A stretch of DNA of 34,912 nt from Parcubacteria group bacterium GW2011_GWA2_47_7 (GCA_000999395.1 LCOM01000015.1:1-34912); one strand, 5' to 3'; counted from the first letter of the stretch, positions 25,228 through 32,380 are shown. Numbers and translations are program-made. The notes: generated by a model from the sequence alone, not told the origin.

Positions 25228-25830
25228 CTATAATGAGACCGCGCGCCTCGGGCGTGGACTGCTTCCGCCATCCTTGCTGTTGCGATTATTGCTGTGTGAT
25301 GGGCCACGACGTTTATCCTTGAATCCCATAAGGTAGGCTCCCGGATCATCGGAGAGATCAAAGAAATCGTCAGCAGCTTCACGGAGGCTTGATGAGGCGG
25401 ACTTGCCGAAGGCAATAACCTCGACCTGAATACCCATATTGATTTGCAGGTATTTGACGAGTGGCACAAAGTCTCCATCACCTGAAGCGATAATAATGGA
25501 GTCGAGTTTTGGAGCAAGGGTGATAGCGTCGACCGCGAGTCCGACATCCCAGTCCCCCTTTTTTGCACCACCCCAGAATTCCTGAAGTTCCTTTGAGCGA
25601 GTTTCGATACCAATCTTTGCGAGTGCGTCGAAGAAACCTTGCTCGACTCCCTCCTTAGTGGAAATGACATAGGCCATGGCACGAATAAGTTTTCGCCCTG
25701 CGACGGCATCGGTCAAGATGTTGCTAAAATTGACGCGTGCATCATCATAAAGATTCTTTGCGCTGTGATAAAGATTTTGCGTGTCGATAAAAACGCCAAC
25801 GCGCTGATCTATGTGTTTTGTTACTGACAT
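25228..25830 (-). CDS. NYN-domain (LabA/DUF88-type) putative ribonuclease
   Basis: 200 residues. The NYN fold of PIN-like RNases is readable: VGVFIDTQNLYHSAKN (near 12-27, first catalytic Asp), KKGDWDVGLAVDAI (near 90-103) and IIIASGDGDFVPLVKYL (near 112-128, the catalytic GDGDF). These acidic residues bind metal for RNA cleavage. The C-terminus (about 165-200) is basic and Ser/Asn-rich with PRPRR, probably an RNA-contacting tail. It lies between rpsO and pnp on the same strand, which fits RNA processing or turnover. It has its own terminator and the same 106-nt leader as pnp, 18 nt before the ATG. Confidence 0.88.
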   Translation of the reverse strand: MSVTKHIDQRVGVFIDTQNLYHSAKNLYDDARVNFSNILTDAVAGRKLIRAMAYVISTKEGVEQGFFDALAKIGIETRSKELQEFWGGAKKGDWDVGLAVDAITLAPKLDSIIIASGDGDFVPLVKYLQINMGIQVEVIAFGKSASSSLREAADDFFDLSDDPGAYLMGFKDKRRGPSHSNNRNSKDGGSSPRPRRAVSL

Positions 25831-25848
25831 AAGTGTGACGATATGCAG

Positions 25849-25954
25849 ATTTTGACGAATTTCTTTGTTGCCGTTGCGCTCTCAGCCGGAGAACTTACGA
25901 AAAGTAAATTCTTTCGGAGATGCTCGATTCGGCGCCTCGAACTTCGTTCAAAAT
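25849..25954 (-). repeat. 106-nt structured leader element, copy 2 (NYN gene)
   Basis: Same length and terminal palindrome (ATTTTG/CAAAAT) as the copy upstream of pnp. It has an outer stem extended through GACGAA/TTCGTT with a bulge, and an apical stem around GAGAACTTA and AGTAAATTC. The middle arms differ from copy 1. It lies 18 nt upstream of the NYN start codon. Confidence 0.65.
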
Positions 25955-26033
25955 TTGCAAATCGTTAATTATTTAAAATAAAATAAACCTTTTATAAAAA
26001 TGCGAACAGTATAAAAAATGACTGGAAACAAAC

Positions 26034-26059
26034 AAGCACTGTCATGCGAGACGGTGCTT
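26034..26059 (-). terminator. Probable terminator of rpsO
   Basis: Stem AAGCAC (26034-26039) with GTGCTT (26054-26059), extended by GTC/GAC past one wobble pair, with a 6-nt loop. Two bases of the rpsO stop codon (26058-26059) fall in the stem. The following minus-strand sequence is T-rich but interrupted (GTTTGTTT), so termination may be partial. Confidence 0.65.
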
Positions 26060-26321
26060 ATTTGATCCCGAGTTTCTTGACGAGTGAATTATATTTCGCC
26101 TCGCTCTTCTTCTTTAAATATTTGAGGTGGGCACGGCGATCAGAAACCATCTTGAGTAAGCCGCGACGCGAATGATGGTCTTTCTTGTTGTCCTTCAAGT
26201 GCGCTGCAAGCTCGTTGATCTTCTGGCTCAAAATCGCGACCTGAACTTCCGGAGAACCGGTGTCCGTATCGTGACGCTGAGTCTTCACCATGACGACCTG
26301 CTTTTTCTTTGCTGTTAGCAT
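26058..26321 (-). CDS. rpsO: 30S ribosomal protein S15
   Basis: 87 residues from the ATG at 26321. S15 binds 16S rRNA helices 20-22 early in small-subunit assembly. The signature is intact: DTGSPEVQVAILSQKINELA, HLKDNKKDHHSRRGLLKMVS, RRAHLKYLKKKSEAKYNSLV and KKLGIK. The start MLTAKKKQ is chosen over upstream in-frame ATGs because it gives the usual family length and because TACGAT with a TGC extension (26329-26337) lies 7 nt upstream. Upstream starts at 26330 or 26357 are possible. The order rpsO - NYN - pnp suggests an RNA-metabolism cluster. Confidence 0.95.
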   Translation of the reverse strand: MLTAKKKQVVMVKTQRHDTDTGSPEVQVAILSQKINELAAHLKDNKKDHHSRRGLLKMVSDRRAHLKYLKKKSEAKYNSLVKKLGIK

Positions 26322-26430
26322 GACGGACATCGTAGCACAAAAGGAAAAAATCCGCAAGCCCCTTTATCTATGGGGTAAATAAGCTGTCTGCGGCAATGTG
26401 AGCGGGCTTTCGCTTTGAATGAACGAGCTA

Positions 26431-26661
26431 CTATTTTTTTTCATCGAGATAGCGCTGAAGTTCTGGATCCGGCTCAGTCGTCGCGGGAAAATATTCTATA
26501 TAGTCTGCCTCCGGAAGAACTTCCCTTGTTCGAGCGTTGATGTCCGCAATACTGAGAGGTATCTCACCATTGGCATCATTGTCGGTAAAAATATTCCCAT
26601 CTCTAATATAGATGACCTGCGATCCGAGGCTCGGTTTTTCAGTGTAGCTTGGGATGGGCAT
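26431..26661 (-). CDS. Small acidic hypothetical protein
   Basis: 76 residues, no recognised family. A short beta-like part (SLGSQVIYIRDGNIF) is followed by an acidic stretch (EVLPEADYIEYFPATTEPD) and a charged end (LQRYLDEKK). It has no signal or membrane span. It starts 6 nt after the stop of the next upstream small gene, so the pair is probably one operon. It was judged real because of the tight pairing and sensible amino-acid composition. Confidence 0.55.
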   Translation of the reverse strand: MPIPSYTEKPSLGSQVIYIRDGNIFTDNDANGEIPLSIADINARTREVLPEADYIEYFPATTEPDPELQRYLDEKK

Positions 26662-26667
26662 GATGGC

Positions 26668-26922
26668 TTATATAACGTGAATATCCGAGCTGTGAATCTG
26701 GTTGTATTTAACGCGAGCAGCCTCAGGTAAGTCGTCAGGGGTTTCAACAACGACATCGCGGACTCCTACATCATCGCCAAAATTTTCTTCTTCCCATCTA
26801 CCATATTGGCCAACACTGGCTGCTGCTGCTTCCGCGAGTGAATCGTCGTATGGCAGCTCAAACGTCTCAGTTACGTCTTCAGGGATTGGACTCACTTGTG
26901 GTTGTTCATTCGATGCTAGCAT
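26668..26922 (-). CDS. Small acidic hypothetical protein, first of a pair
   Basis: 84 residues, very acidic (TETFELPYDDSLAEAAAASV; YGRWEEENFGDDVGVRDVVV), ending in KYNQIHSSDIHVI. The family is not recognised and no membrane span is seen. It is followed by the 76-residue gene after 6 nt. It is divergent from the Xer recombinase gene, with 131 nt between the start codons. A TATCTT hexamer lies 5 nt before the ATG. Confidence 0.55.
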   Translation of the reverse strand: MLASNEQPQVSPIPEDVTETFELPYDDSLAEAAAASVGQYGRWEEENFGDDVGVRDVVVETPDDLPEAARVKYNQIHSSDIHVI

Positions 26923-27053
26923 AGATTAAGATAGTGTAATCGTATCACCCGTGCGAACTTTGTTCAAGAACTAACGTTATGCACAACCTCACATTGTCAT
27001 ATTGTCTATATAGAGTCTGAGTCAAAAGCGGAATCCCTTGATACAATAGACAT

Positions 27054-27995
27054 ATGAATTTATTGGAATGGAAAAGACGGTTTCTTGAATACACGGAAAT
27101 AGAAAAGGGGCGTAGTGTCCATACAGTAGAAAATTACGATCGCTATATTTCACGTTTTCTTGAATATGCGAAACTCGAGAATCCTGAGGACATCAATTAT
27201 GAGGTGGTACGCGAGTATCGACTTTGGCTGAATCGCCAACTTGCCACGGAGGCTCGTCGCGGTGTGCTCGCAACAACGCTAAAAAAACGTACCCAAAACT
27301 ACTATTTGATTGCCTTGCGGGCGTTTCTCAAGTATATGATGCGCCAAGGCGTCGAAGGGGTCATGTCCCCTGAGAAGATTGAACTAGCGAAGGTGTCCGA
27401 AAGAGAATTAGACCTTATCTCGAGTCAGGACCTCGATCGAATTCTCGCGGCTCCCGGCCGTGAAACGCTTTCAGCACTTCGCGATACGGCAATTCTAGAA
27501 CTCTTCTTCTCGACAGGCCTCCGTGTGTCAGAGCTGTGTGGACTTTCTCGCGACCTCGACCTTTCGAGGGATGAGTTCTCTGTGCGCGGAAAGGGTGAAA
27601 AAGTCCGAGTAGTCTTCTTGTCCGATACGGCAAAAGACGCGCTTAAGGCCTATCTCCTGAAAAGGACAGATGTCGATGATGCACTCTTTGTTCAAGTCGG
27701 GCGTGGGGGAGAAAAATCTCAAGCCAAGAAGAAGGGGTCACTCCGCCTCACTCCTCGCTCTGTGGAACGCCTCGTGAAACATTATGCCGTGAAGTGCGGA
27801 ATTTCCAAAAAGGTTACTCCTCACGTTATTCGTCATAGTTTTGCTACTGACCTACTTGAAAATGGTGCTGACCTACGCTCCGTGCAGGCGCTTCTCGGAC
27901 ATGCGAACATTGCGACGACACAAATCTATACGCACGTGACTGATAGTAAGCTTCGTGAGGTGCACAAATTGTTTCACGATAAAAGAAAAAGATAG
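27054..27995 (+). CDS. xerC: XerC/XerD-family tyrosine recombinase
   Basis: 313 residues. It has an N-terminal SAM-like DNA-binding domain at 1-100 (VENYDRYISRFLEYAKLENP) and a catalytic domain at about 115-313. Catalytic residues are readable: Arg in STGLRVSELCGL, Lys in the beta-hairpin GKGEKVRVVF, HVIRH (His and Arg), then LLGHANIATTQIYTHV with the second His and the nucleophile Tyr. Length and continuity fit a chromosomal Xer enzyme resolving chromosome dimers at dif, rather than a phage integrase. TACAAT with a TGA extension (27039-27047) lies 6 nt before the ATG. xerC and xerD cannot be separated by sequence alone. Confidence 0.92.
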   Translation: MNLLEWKRRFLEYTEIEKGRSVHTVENYDRYISRFLEYAKLENPEDINYEVVREYRLWLNRQLATEARRGVLATTLKKRTQNYYLIALRAFLKYMMRQGVEGVMSPEKIELAKVSERELDLISSQDLDRILAAPGRETLSALRDTAILELFFSTGLRVSELCGLSRDLDLSRDEFSVRGKGEKVRVVFLSDTAKDALKAYLLKRTDVDDALFVQVGRGGEKSQAKKKGSLRLTPRSVERLVKHYAVKCGISKKVTPHVIRHSFATDLLENGADLRSVQALLGHANIATTQIYTHVTDSKLREVHKLFHDKRKR

Positions 27996-28015
27996 CTAAA
28001 ACGTTCCGTGAAACG

Positions 28016-28031
28016 TGTTTCTCGTGAAACA
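28016..28031. promoter_or_regulatory. parS-like site upstream of the exonuclease III gene
   Basis: A 16-bp site matching the canonical TGTTTCACGTGAAACA except for T instead of A at position 7. A half-site (GTGAAAC, 28008-28014) lies directly to its left. It occupies the -35 region of the exonuclease gene promoter (-10 at 28040-28045), about 4.4 kb from the main parS field. Confidence 0.7.
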
Positions 28032-28051
28032 AAATGAGTTATAATCAATAC

Positions 28052-28822
28052 ATGAAATTATATTCATGGAATGTAAATGGATTACGCGCCGCACATAAAA
28101 AGGGTTTCTTGGATTGGCTCTATGAGGTAAGCCCCGATATTCTCGGGCTTCAGGAAACAAAGGCGGAGGCGGTTCAGCTGCCTGATGAAGTGCGAAGTCC
28201 AAAAGGATATTTTGCATATTTCTCACACTCAAAAGGACGCAAGGGGTATAGTGGGGTTGCACTCTATTCAAAAATAAAGCCGGATAAAGTGGAATACGGC
28301 ATAGGTGTGAAACATCTTGATGATGAGGGACGAATTATTATCGGACATTACGGTGACCTTGTCTTTTTGAATGTCTATTTTCCCAACGGCGGCGGCGGTC
28401 CCGAGCGTCTGAAGTATAAACTAGAATTCTATGATGCGTTTCTTGTGTATATCGAAAAGCTAAGGAAAAAAGGAAAGAAAATTATTTTTTGTGGAGACGT
28501 AAACACTGCGCATGAAGAGATTGATCTTGCACGTCCGAAAGCAAATGAAAAAAATACAGGATTTTTACCGGAAGAACGCGCGTGGATAGATGAGCTCATC
28601 TATCACGGGTATGTCGATACGTTTCGTCACTTTTATCCACGAAAGGAGGAATCATATAGCTACTGGGATATGAAGACAGCGGCGAGGGAGCGGAACGTCG
28701 GCTGGCGCATCGACTACTTTTTTATTGCTCCCGACCTCGTATCGAAAGTAAAATCTGCTGGCATCTCTCAGGATGTGTACGGCTCCGACCATTGCCCGAT
28801 TTGGCTCGAAATGAAAACTTAA
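28052..28822 (+). CDS. xthA: Exodeoxyribonuclease III (AP endonuclease)
   Basis: 256 residues from the ATG at 28052, which matches the family start (MKLYSWNVNGLRAAHKKGF). A frame extension to 28034 is unlikely because TATAAT (28040-28045) lies exactly 6 nt before 28052. It cleaves DNA at abasic sites in base-excision repair. Motifs: WNVNGLRA, LGLQETK (metal-binding Glu), FLNVYFPNGG, CGDVNTAHEEIDL, GFLPEERAWID, VGWRIDYFFI and GSDHCPIWLEM (catalytic Asp-His). Length equals the bacterial norm. A parS-like site lies at its promoter. Confidence 0.95.
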   Translation: MKLYSWNVNGLRAAHKKGFLDWLYEVSPDILGLQETKAEAVQLPDEVRSPKGYFAYFSHSKGRKGYSGVALYSKIKPDKVEYGIGVKHLDDEGRIIIGHYGDLVFLNVYFPNGGGGPERLKYKLEFYDAFLVYIEKLRKKGKKIIFCGDVNTAHEEIDLARPKANEKNTGFLPEERAWIDELIYHGYVDTFRHFYPRKEESYSYWDMKTAARERNVGWRIDYFFIAPDLVSKVKSAGISQDVYGSDHCPIWLEMKT

Positions 28823-28846
28823 ATTACGAAGACGCCGTCAGTTAAG

Positions 28847-28874
28847 AAAAAATCCGCGCCAGTGTGGCGCGGAT
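28847..28874 (-). terminator. Terminator of the NUDIX gene
   Basis: A 10-bp stem (28852-28861 against 28865-28874, GC-rich) with loop GTG. On the minus strand a run of T follows (28847-28852). It lies 12 nt after the NUDIX stop and between two convergent genes. Confidence 0.9.
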
Positions 28875-28886
28875 GAAACAGAACTC

Positions 28887-29663
28887 CTATTGCTGGATCA
28901 ATGGCATGAAATTCTCAATCCATGGAGAGCTTCGATAGACGCTTCTCGCGAGAGGGAGCGAACGTCGAAGCATCTTGGTGATGTATTCCGGTAGTGAGTT
29001 TTCGAAGAGGTCGGAAGTCGTGATGATTCCTGTCGCGAGTGCTAGACGTTGCGTTTGTGGAAGCATGTTTCGTTCTCCCCACTTCGGTTTGCCAAGCAAT
29101 TCCTCCGGAGACAACACACGCCGATTCCCGACTTCTCCGTCCTTGGCGCGAAATGCGCTGAGACGTTCGTCGACGATGCCGGCGAAGTAAGCATCAACAC
29201 AGATCTTGCTGTTGATACGTTTCAACTCGCGCGAATTTTTTTCAGAAATCATTCGCACGCCGACCAGCATCACGCTGTCAGGAACAAGCTTTAGTCCGAG
29301 CTCCGCTTCAACTTCGCGGAAAAGGCAGTCTAGGACAGACTCCTCTGCTTCAGTGTCGCCTTCTGCTCGGAATTCACCCATGAACGCTTCTACCCGCCCG
29401 CCACCCAGCGTGTTCTCGGACCTCGAGTCCGAGCGGATATCTTCGCCGCAAATGATACCGCAGTCCTCTCCGAGAGGCCCTCCGGGGATTTCTCTCCCGA
29501 TGAGCATCACCCTCGTAGACGTTGCGACATACACCTGACTTGCACCCTTGCCGTCTGATACGACAATAGATTCAACAGGAAGGTCATCATCTGCATGCTT
29601 TTTGTCTTGCAGTCGACCGAGCTGGTATCCTTCATTTAAAAGAAATGCGGTGTTCTTATTCAC
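28887..29663 (-). CDS. NUDIX hydrolase-like protein
   Basis: 258 residues from a GTG with AGGAGG 5 nt upstream (29669-29674). A complete Nudix box of 23 residues sits at 102-124: Gly102, five residues, Glu108, seven residues, then REVEAELGL. Nudix enzymes hydrolyse nucleoside diphosphates linked to another group; the substrate cannot be predicted here. The N-terminal 90 residues (FLLNEGYQLGRLQDKKH; GKGASQVYVATSTRVMLIG) and the C-terminal 70 residues lie outside the standard domain and are not recognised. It has a full TTGACA promoter and a strong terminator and stands alone. Confidence 0.8.
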   Translation of the reverse strand: MNKNTAFLLNEGYQLGRLQDKKHADDDLPVESIVVSDGKGASQVYVATSTRVMLIGREIPGGPLGEDCGIICGEDIRSDSRSENTLGGGRVEAFMGEFRAEGDTEAEESVLDCLFREVEAELGLKLVPDSVMLVGVRMISEKNSRELKRINSKICVDAYFAGIVDERLSAFRAKDGEVGNRRVLSPEELLGKPKWGERNMLPQTQRLALATGIITTSDLFENSLPEYITKMLRRSLPLARSVYRSSPWIENFMPLIQQ

Positions 29664-29728
29664 AAGAACCTCCTATAAGCAAAAATGTGTTGAGAATTGT
29701 GGCCTTTTTTCACAAAGAACCTAGTCTT

Positions 29729-29756
29729 ATGATACACATTTTTAGTGTTTTGTCAA
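29729..29756 (-). promoter_or_regulatory. Sigma70-type promoter of the NUDIX gene
   Basis: Minus strand TTGACA (29751-29756), a 16-nt spacer, then TATCAT (29729-29734). Spacing and leader architecture match the promoter at 10922-10949, which also drives an AGGAGG-led gene. Confidence 0.75.
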
Positions 29757-29759
29757 TCC

Positions 29760-31247
29760 CTATTTCACTCCGTATCTTTTCCGTATCTCACCTACTTCTG
29801 CTTCTTCTTTTTCTTCCTTCTTTTCCTTTCCTGCTTCACCGAGTTTTTCAAGTTCTTTTGAGTCTAGCTTTATCAAGTCCTTAGCGCGACCCTCAAGATA
29901 TTCGGAAGTGTTTCGTTCGGGAATATCGAGGACTTCATTAAAGAGTGCATGGAGAATCCACCCAATCTCTCGCCCCGGCTTAATGTCGAGTATTTTCATA
30001 ATCTTTGCGCCGTCAATCTTCAGCATGCCGACCGACACCGGTGCGCGCATCGCTTCTTCGATCATCGAGTGATATTTGCGCAGTCGATATGGCGTCTCCT
30101 TTGGGCGCCCCATACCGATACGATCGCATGCACGAACATCCATGAGATCCCATACGCGCTCCGGTCCAACATTTGCCACAATGCGACGAACTGCAGAAAG
30201 CGTAATCTTTTCGATGTCCGAAAAAAACAAGTGGTAGCGCACGAGTAGTGTAACGTCTTCGACGAATTTTTTAGGGAAACGCAATCGTTCAAGAATTTTC
30301 TTCGCCATGCGACCACCAACAACGTCGTGTCCGTAGAATGTCCAGTCTTTTTTCTCATCCGACCATTTGCGCGTGTGTGGTTTTGCTACATCATGGAGGA
30401 GCGCTGCCACGCGTACATGAAGTGGCCAACCCCGTTCCTTCGCGTGTTCAAGTGCGCGAAGATTGTGCTCCCACACTTCATAGATGTGGTCACCATTTTG
30501 CTCACAACCCAAACCCGCTTCAAGTTCGGGAATAATATATTTCAACACTCCGGTGCGATGAAGAAGGATAATGCCCTCCATTGGTCGATCAGACATGATA
30601 ATCTTCTCAAATTCATCACGGATGCGCTCCGCGGCAATGTGATCGAGGCGATGTGCAAATTCTACAACGGCACTCATTGTTTCCATCTCAATAGCAAATC
30701 CAAGCTCCGCACCAAAACGTACCGCACGCATGACGCGGAGTGCGTCCTCGTGGAATCGGTCGGATGGCTTCCCCACTGTCTTGATGAGATGTCGCTCAAT
30801 ATCACGCTCGCCATCATACGGATCGATAATTTCTTTTTTTGAAACGCTATATCCAATCGCATTCATAGTGAAGTCGCGTCGCAAAAGATCGTCTTCAAGT
30901 TTCCCGGAGAATATCACTTCATCTGGGTGGCGAAAATTTGTATACGTCGTTTCTTTGCGGTATGGAGTCACCTCAACAACACGCATACTTCCCCGGTTGG
31001 TATCATCTTCCGTGATATCCTCGTTTACAACACCGACGGTGCCGTACTCATTTTCGTAAAAAGTTTTTGGAAAAAGTGCAATAATTTCATCTGGAGTGGC
31101 ATTCGTGGTGATGTCCCAATCTTTTGGTGCGACACCGCGATAGAGGTCACGCACGCATCCCCCAACAAGGTATGCCTCAAAGCCTGCGCGCTCCAGCGTA
31201 CCGGTTACATGAGATATTTCCGACGGAATGGTGAAGTGTCTTGACAT
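29760..31247 (-). CDS. cca: CCA-adding tRNA nucleotidyltransferase with HD domain
   Basis: 495 residues. It adds CCA to tRNA 3' ends. The class II nucleotidyltransferase head is readable: AYLVGGCVRDLYRG, KDWDITTNATPDEI (catalytic DxD), LRRDFTMNAIGYS, DPYDGERDIE and RFHEDALRVMRAVRF. An HD phosphohydrolase-type domain follows at about 255-350 (HVRVAALLHDVAKPHT). The C-terminal about 45 residues are Lys/Glu-rich (GEAGKEKKEEKEEAE). TAAGAT (31254-31259) lies 6 nt before the ATG. The enzyme is needed here: neither tRNA in the window encodes CCA. It is adjacent to tRNA-Arg, 70 nt away and divergent. Confidence 0.94.
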   Translation of the reverse strand: MSRHFTIPSEISHVTGTLERAGFEAYLVGGCVRDLYRGVAPKDWDITTNATPDEIIALFPKTFYENEYGTVGVVNEDITEDDTNRGSMRVVEVTPYRKETTYTNFRHPDEVIFSGKLEDDLLRRDFTMNAIGYSVSKKEIIDPYDGERDIERHLIKTVGKPSDRFHEDALRVMRAVRFGAELGFAIEMETMSAVVEFAHRLDHIAAERIRDEFEKIIMSDRPMEGIILLHRTGVLKYIIPELEAGLGCEQNGDHIYEVWEHNLRALEHAKERGWPLHVRVAALLHDVAKPHTRKWSDEKKDWTFYGHDVVGGRMAKKILERLRFPKKFVEDVTLLVRYHLFFSDIEKITLSAVRRIVANVGPERVWDLMDVRACDRIGMGRPKETPYRLRKYHSMIEEAMRAPVSVGMLKIDGAKIMKILDIKPGREIGWILHALFNEVLDIPERNTSEYLEGRAKDLIKLDSKELEKLGEAGKEKKEEKEEAEVGEIRKRYGVK

Positions 31248-31317
31248 AGTGCTATCTTACCAATTTTTTGATTTTTCGCGAGTAGTATTGTAGAGTTTGT
31301 CGTGTAAGTGAAATTAC

Positions 31318-31389
31318 GCTCTCGTAGTGAAATGGATATCACGACTGCCTTCGAAGCAGTTATTGCAGGTTCGAATCCTGCCGGGAGCA
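31318..31389 (+). tRNA. tRNA-Arg (anticodon UCG)
   Basis: A full cloverleaf: acceptor stem GCTCTCG with CGGGAGC (one G-U), D-arm GTGA/TCAC, anticodon stem ACTGC/GCAGT with loop CTTCGAA (anticodon TCG) and T-arm GCAGG/CCTGC with loop TTCGAAT. The discriminator is A. CCA is not encoded (ACA follows). A nested-hairpin terminator follows directly. Confidence 0.92.
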
Positions 31390-31599
31390 CAAAAGCGTTT
31401 AAGAAAATCTCCCCTACAGGAGATTTTTCGCTTTTATGCTCGCGTAGGAAGCCAACAGTTTTGCTTCCGAAATGATTCGAAAGGGATTTCGTTATTGAGT
31501 CTGCGAGATCGAAATCCACCCGCGGCGGTAGCCGAGAATCTTGCCGGGAGCACAAAAGCGTTTGAAAAAATCTCCCCTGCAGGAGATTTTTCGCTTTTG
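31373..31599 (+). repeat. Direct repeat of the tRNA-Arg 3' end plus terminator
   Basis: A segment of about 64 nt covering the T-arm 3' half, acceptor 3' strand and terminator of tRNA-Arg (31373-31436) recurs at 31536-31599, 163 nt downstream, with only a few mismatches. The copies flank about 100 nt of non-coding sequence. This resembles the duplicated tRNA 3' end left by site-specific integration and excision, or a simple tandem duplication. Confidence 0.75.
31391..31435 (+). terminator. tRNA-Arg terminator (first copy)
   Basis: Inner stem AAAATCTCC (31404-31412) with GGAGATTTT (31419-31427), T-rich 3' side, nested in an outer AAAAGCG/CGCTTTT pair. A second copy lies at 31554-31598. Confidence 0.8.
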
Positions 31600-32115
31600 C
31601 GAGCCATGGCGATGTTTCAAAAAAATAGTCATTCTGACTTTATTGAAACCACAAGGGTGGGGTCTCGTCCTATTTAGAATGCACATAGCCTGCATAAGTT
31701 ACAAAAAACACCAAGAGATATATTTCCTAGCTGTTATTAATGTGGCAGAAAATGTATCAGTCGCAAGGTAACTCCCAATATCGAACCACACCCATCCGCC
31801 TTCCATGGAAGTGAGAATATGCCATATTAACCAGGTCGATGACATTAAAACAAAAAAGAAGACATCCTAAAAAGAGTACCAGCAATGTTTAAAACATATT
31901 TATCCTTCAATTTGCAGCTAGTCAATCCACAAAAAACAATACTCGAATTCAAATTATTGCAAGGAAATTTGGTTCGGATCGTCCAAAAATTTATATATTA
32001 ATGAGAAATTTAAGTTGTCGGAATTAGTGCCTCTGTGTTTCCTGGGGTAATACAGTAGGCCCGATAATTCAGGGTAAAATGGGACCAGTAAGAAGTGACT
32101 GAGGCTACTATTCTG
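31600..32115. other. Non-coding stretch between tRNA genes
   Basis: About 515 nt with no supported protein gene. Apart from a degenerate tRNA-Gly-like relic near 31766-31842, only AT-rich unremarkable sequence is seen. Frames crossing here are translations of tRNA genes or of their duplicated ends. Confidence 0.5.
31766..31842 (-). pseudogene. tRNA-Gly(UCC)-like relic
   Basis: On the minus strand the segment shows elements in tRNA order: a D-arm-like GGTTAATATGGCATATTC, an anticodon-loop-like CTTCCAT and a T-loop-like GGTTCGAT. However, the acceptor, anticodon and T stems do not pair. It resembles a decayed tRNA-Gly(UCC). Chance similarity cannot be excluded. Confidence 0.3.
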
Positions 32116-32186
32116 TGCGGGCAGGGAGAATCGAACTCCCGTCTCAACCTTGGCAAGGTCGTATTCTACCACTAAACCATGCCCGC
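32116..32186 (-). tRNA. tRNA-Gly (anticodon GCC)
   Basis: A complete cloverleaf on the minus strand: acceptor GCGGGCA/TGCCCGC, a D-arm with GTTTAGTGGTAGAAT, anticodon stem CGACC/GGTTG (one G-U) with loop TTGCCAA (anticodon GCC) and T-arm CGGGA/TCTCC-type with loop GTTCGAT. CCA is not encoded. It borders the DnaA-box region. Confidence 0.93.
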
Positions 32187-32281
32187 AAATTTGAGTATCA
32201 CCATCCTATCGGATATTGCGAATTAATTCAATGTCAACAGAGTGTACATTGCTAAAATATGAGATTATGATCCAACATCCA

Positions 32282-32380
32282 TTATCCACACCCCAGTTGT
32301 ACAATATGTGCATAACTGTGGATAACCCTGTGGAGACTGTGTATAAAGGACAGTCCTATAGACGGTTAGTATGTCCTTTA
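32282..32380. other. Probable chromosome origin (oriC): four DnaA boxes and inverted repeat
   Basis: DnaA boxes of the TTWTNCACA type lie at 32282-32290 (TTATCCACA, plus), 32307-32315 (TTATGCACA, minus), 32317-32325 (TTATCCACA, minus) and 32338-32346 (TTATACACA, minus). A 9-bp inverted repeat TAAAGGACA/TGTCCTTTA (32344-32352, 32372-32380) overlaps the last box, followed by AT-rich sequence. Leftward genes are largely on the minus strand, rightward genes on the plus strand, as expected for an origin. A parS field starts about 100 nt to the right. No dnaA gene is in the window. Confidence 0.75.

Noticed and set aside
31205..31555. 116-codon minus-strand frame containing LPAGFEPAITASKA
   Set aside because: This is the well-known false translation of a tRNA gene (tRNA-Arg at 31318-31389) and of its duplicated 3' end.
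31954..32172. 72-codon minus-strand frame across tRNA-Gly
   Set aside because: Its first part is the translated tRNA-Gly and the rest has no family signal.
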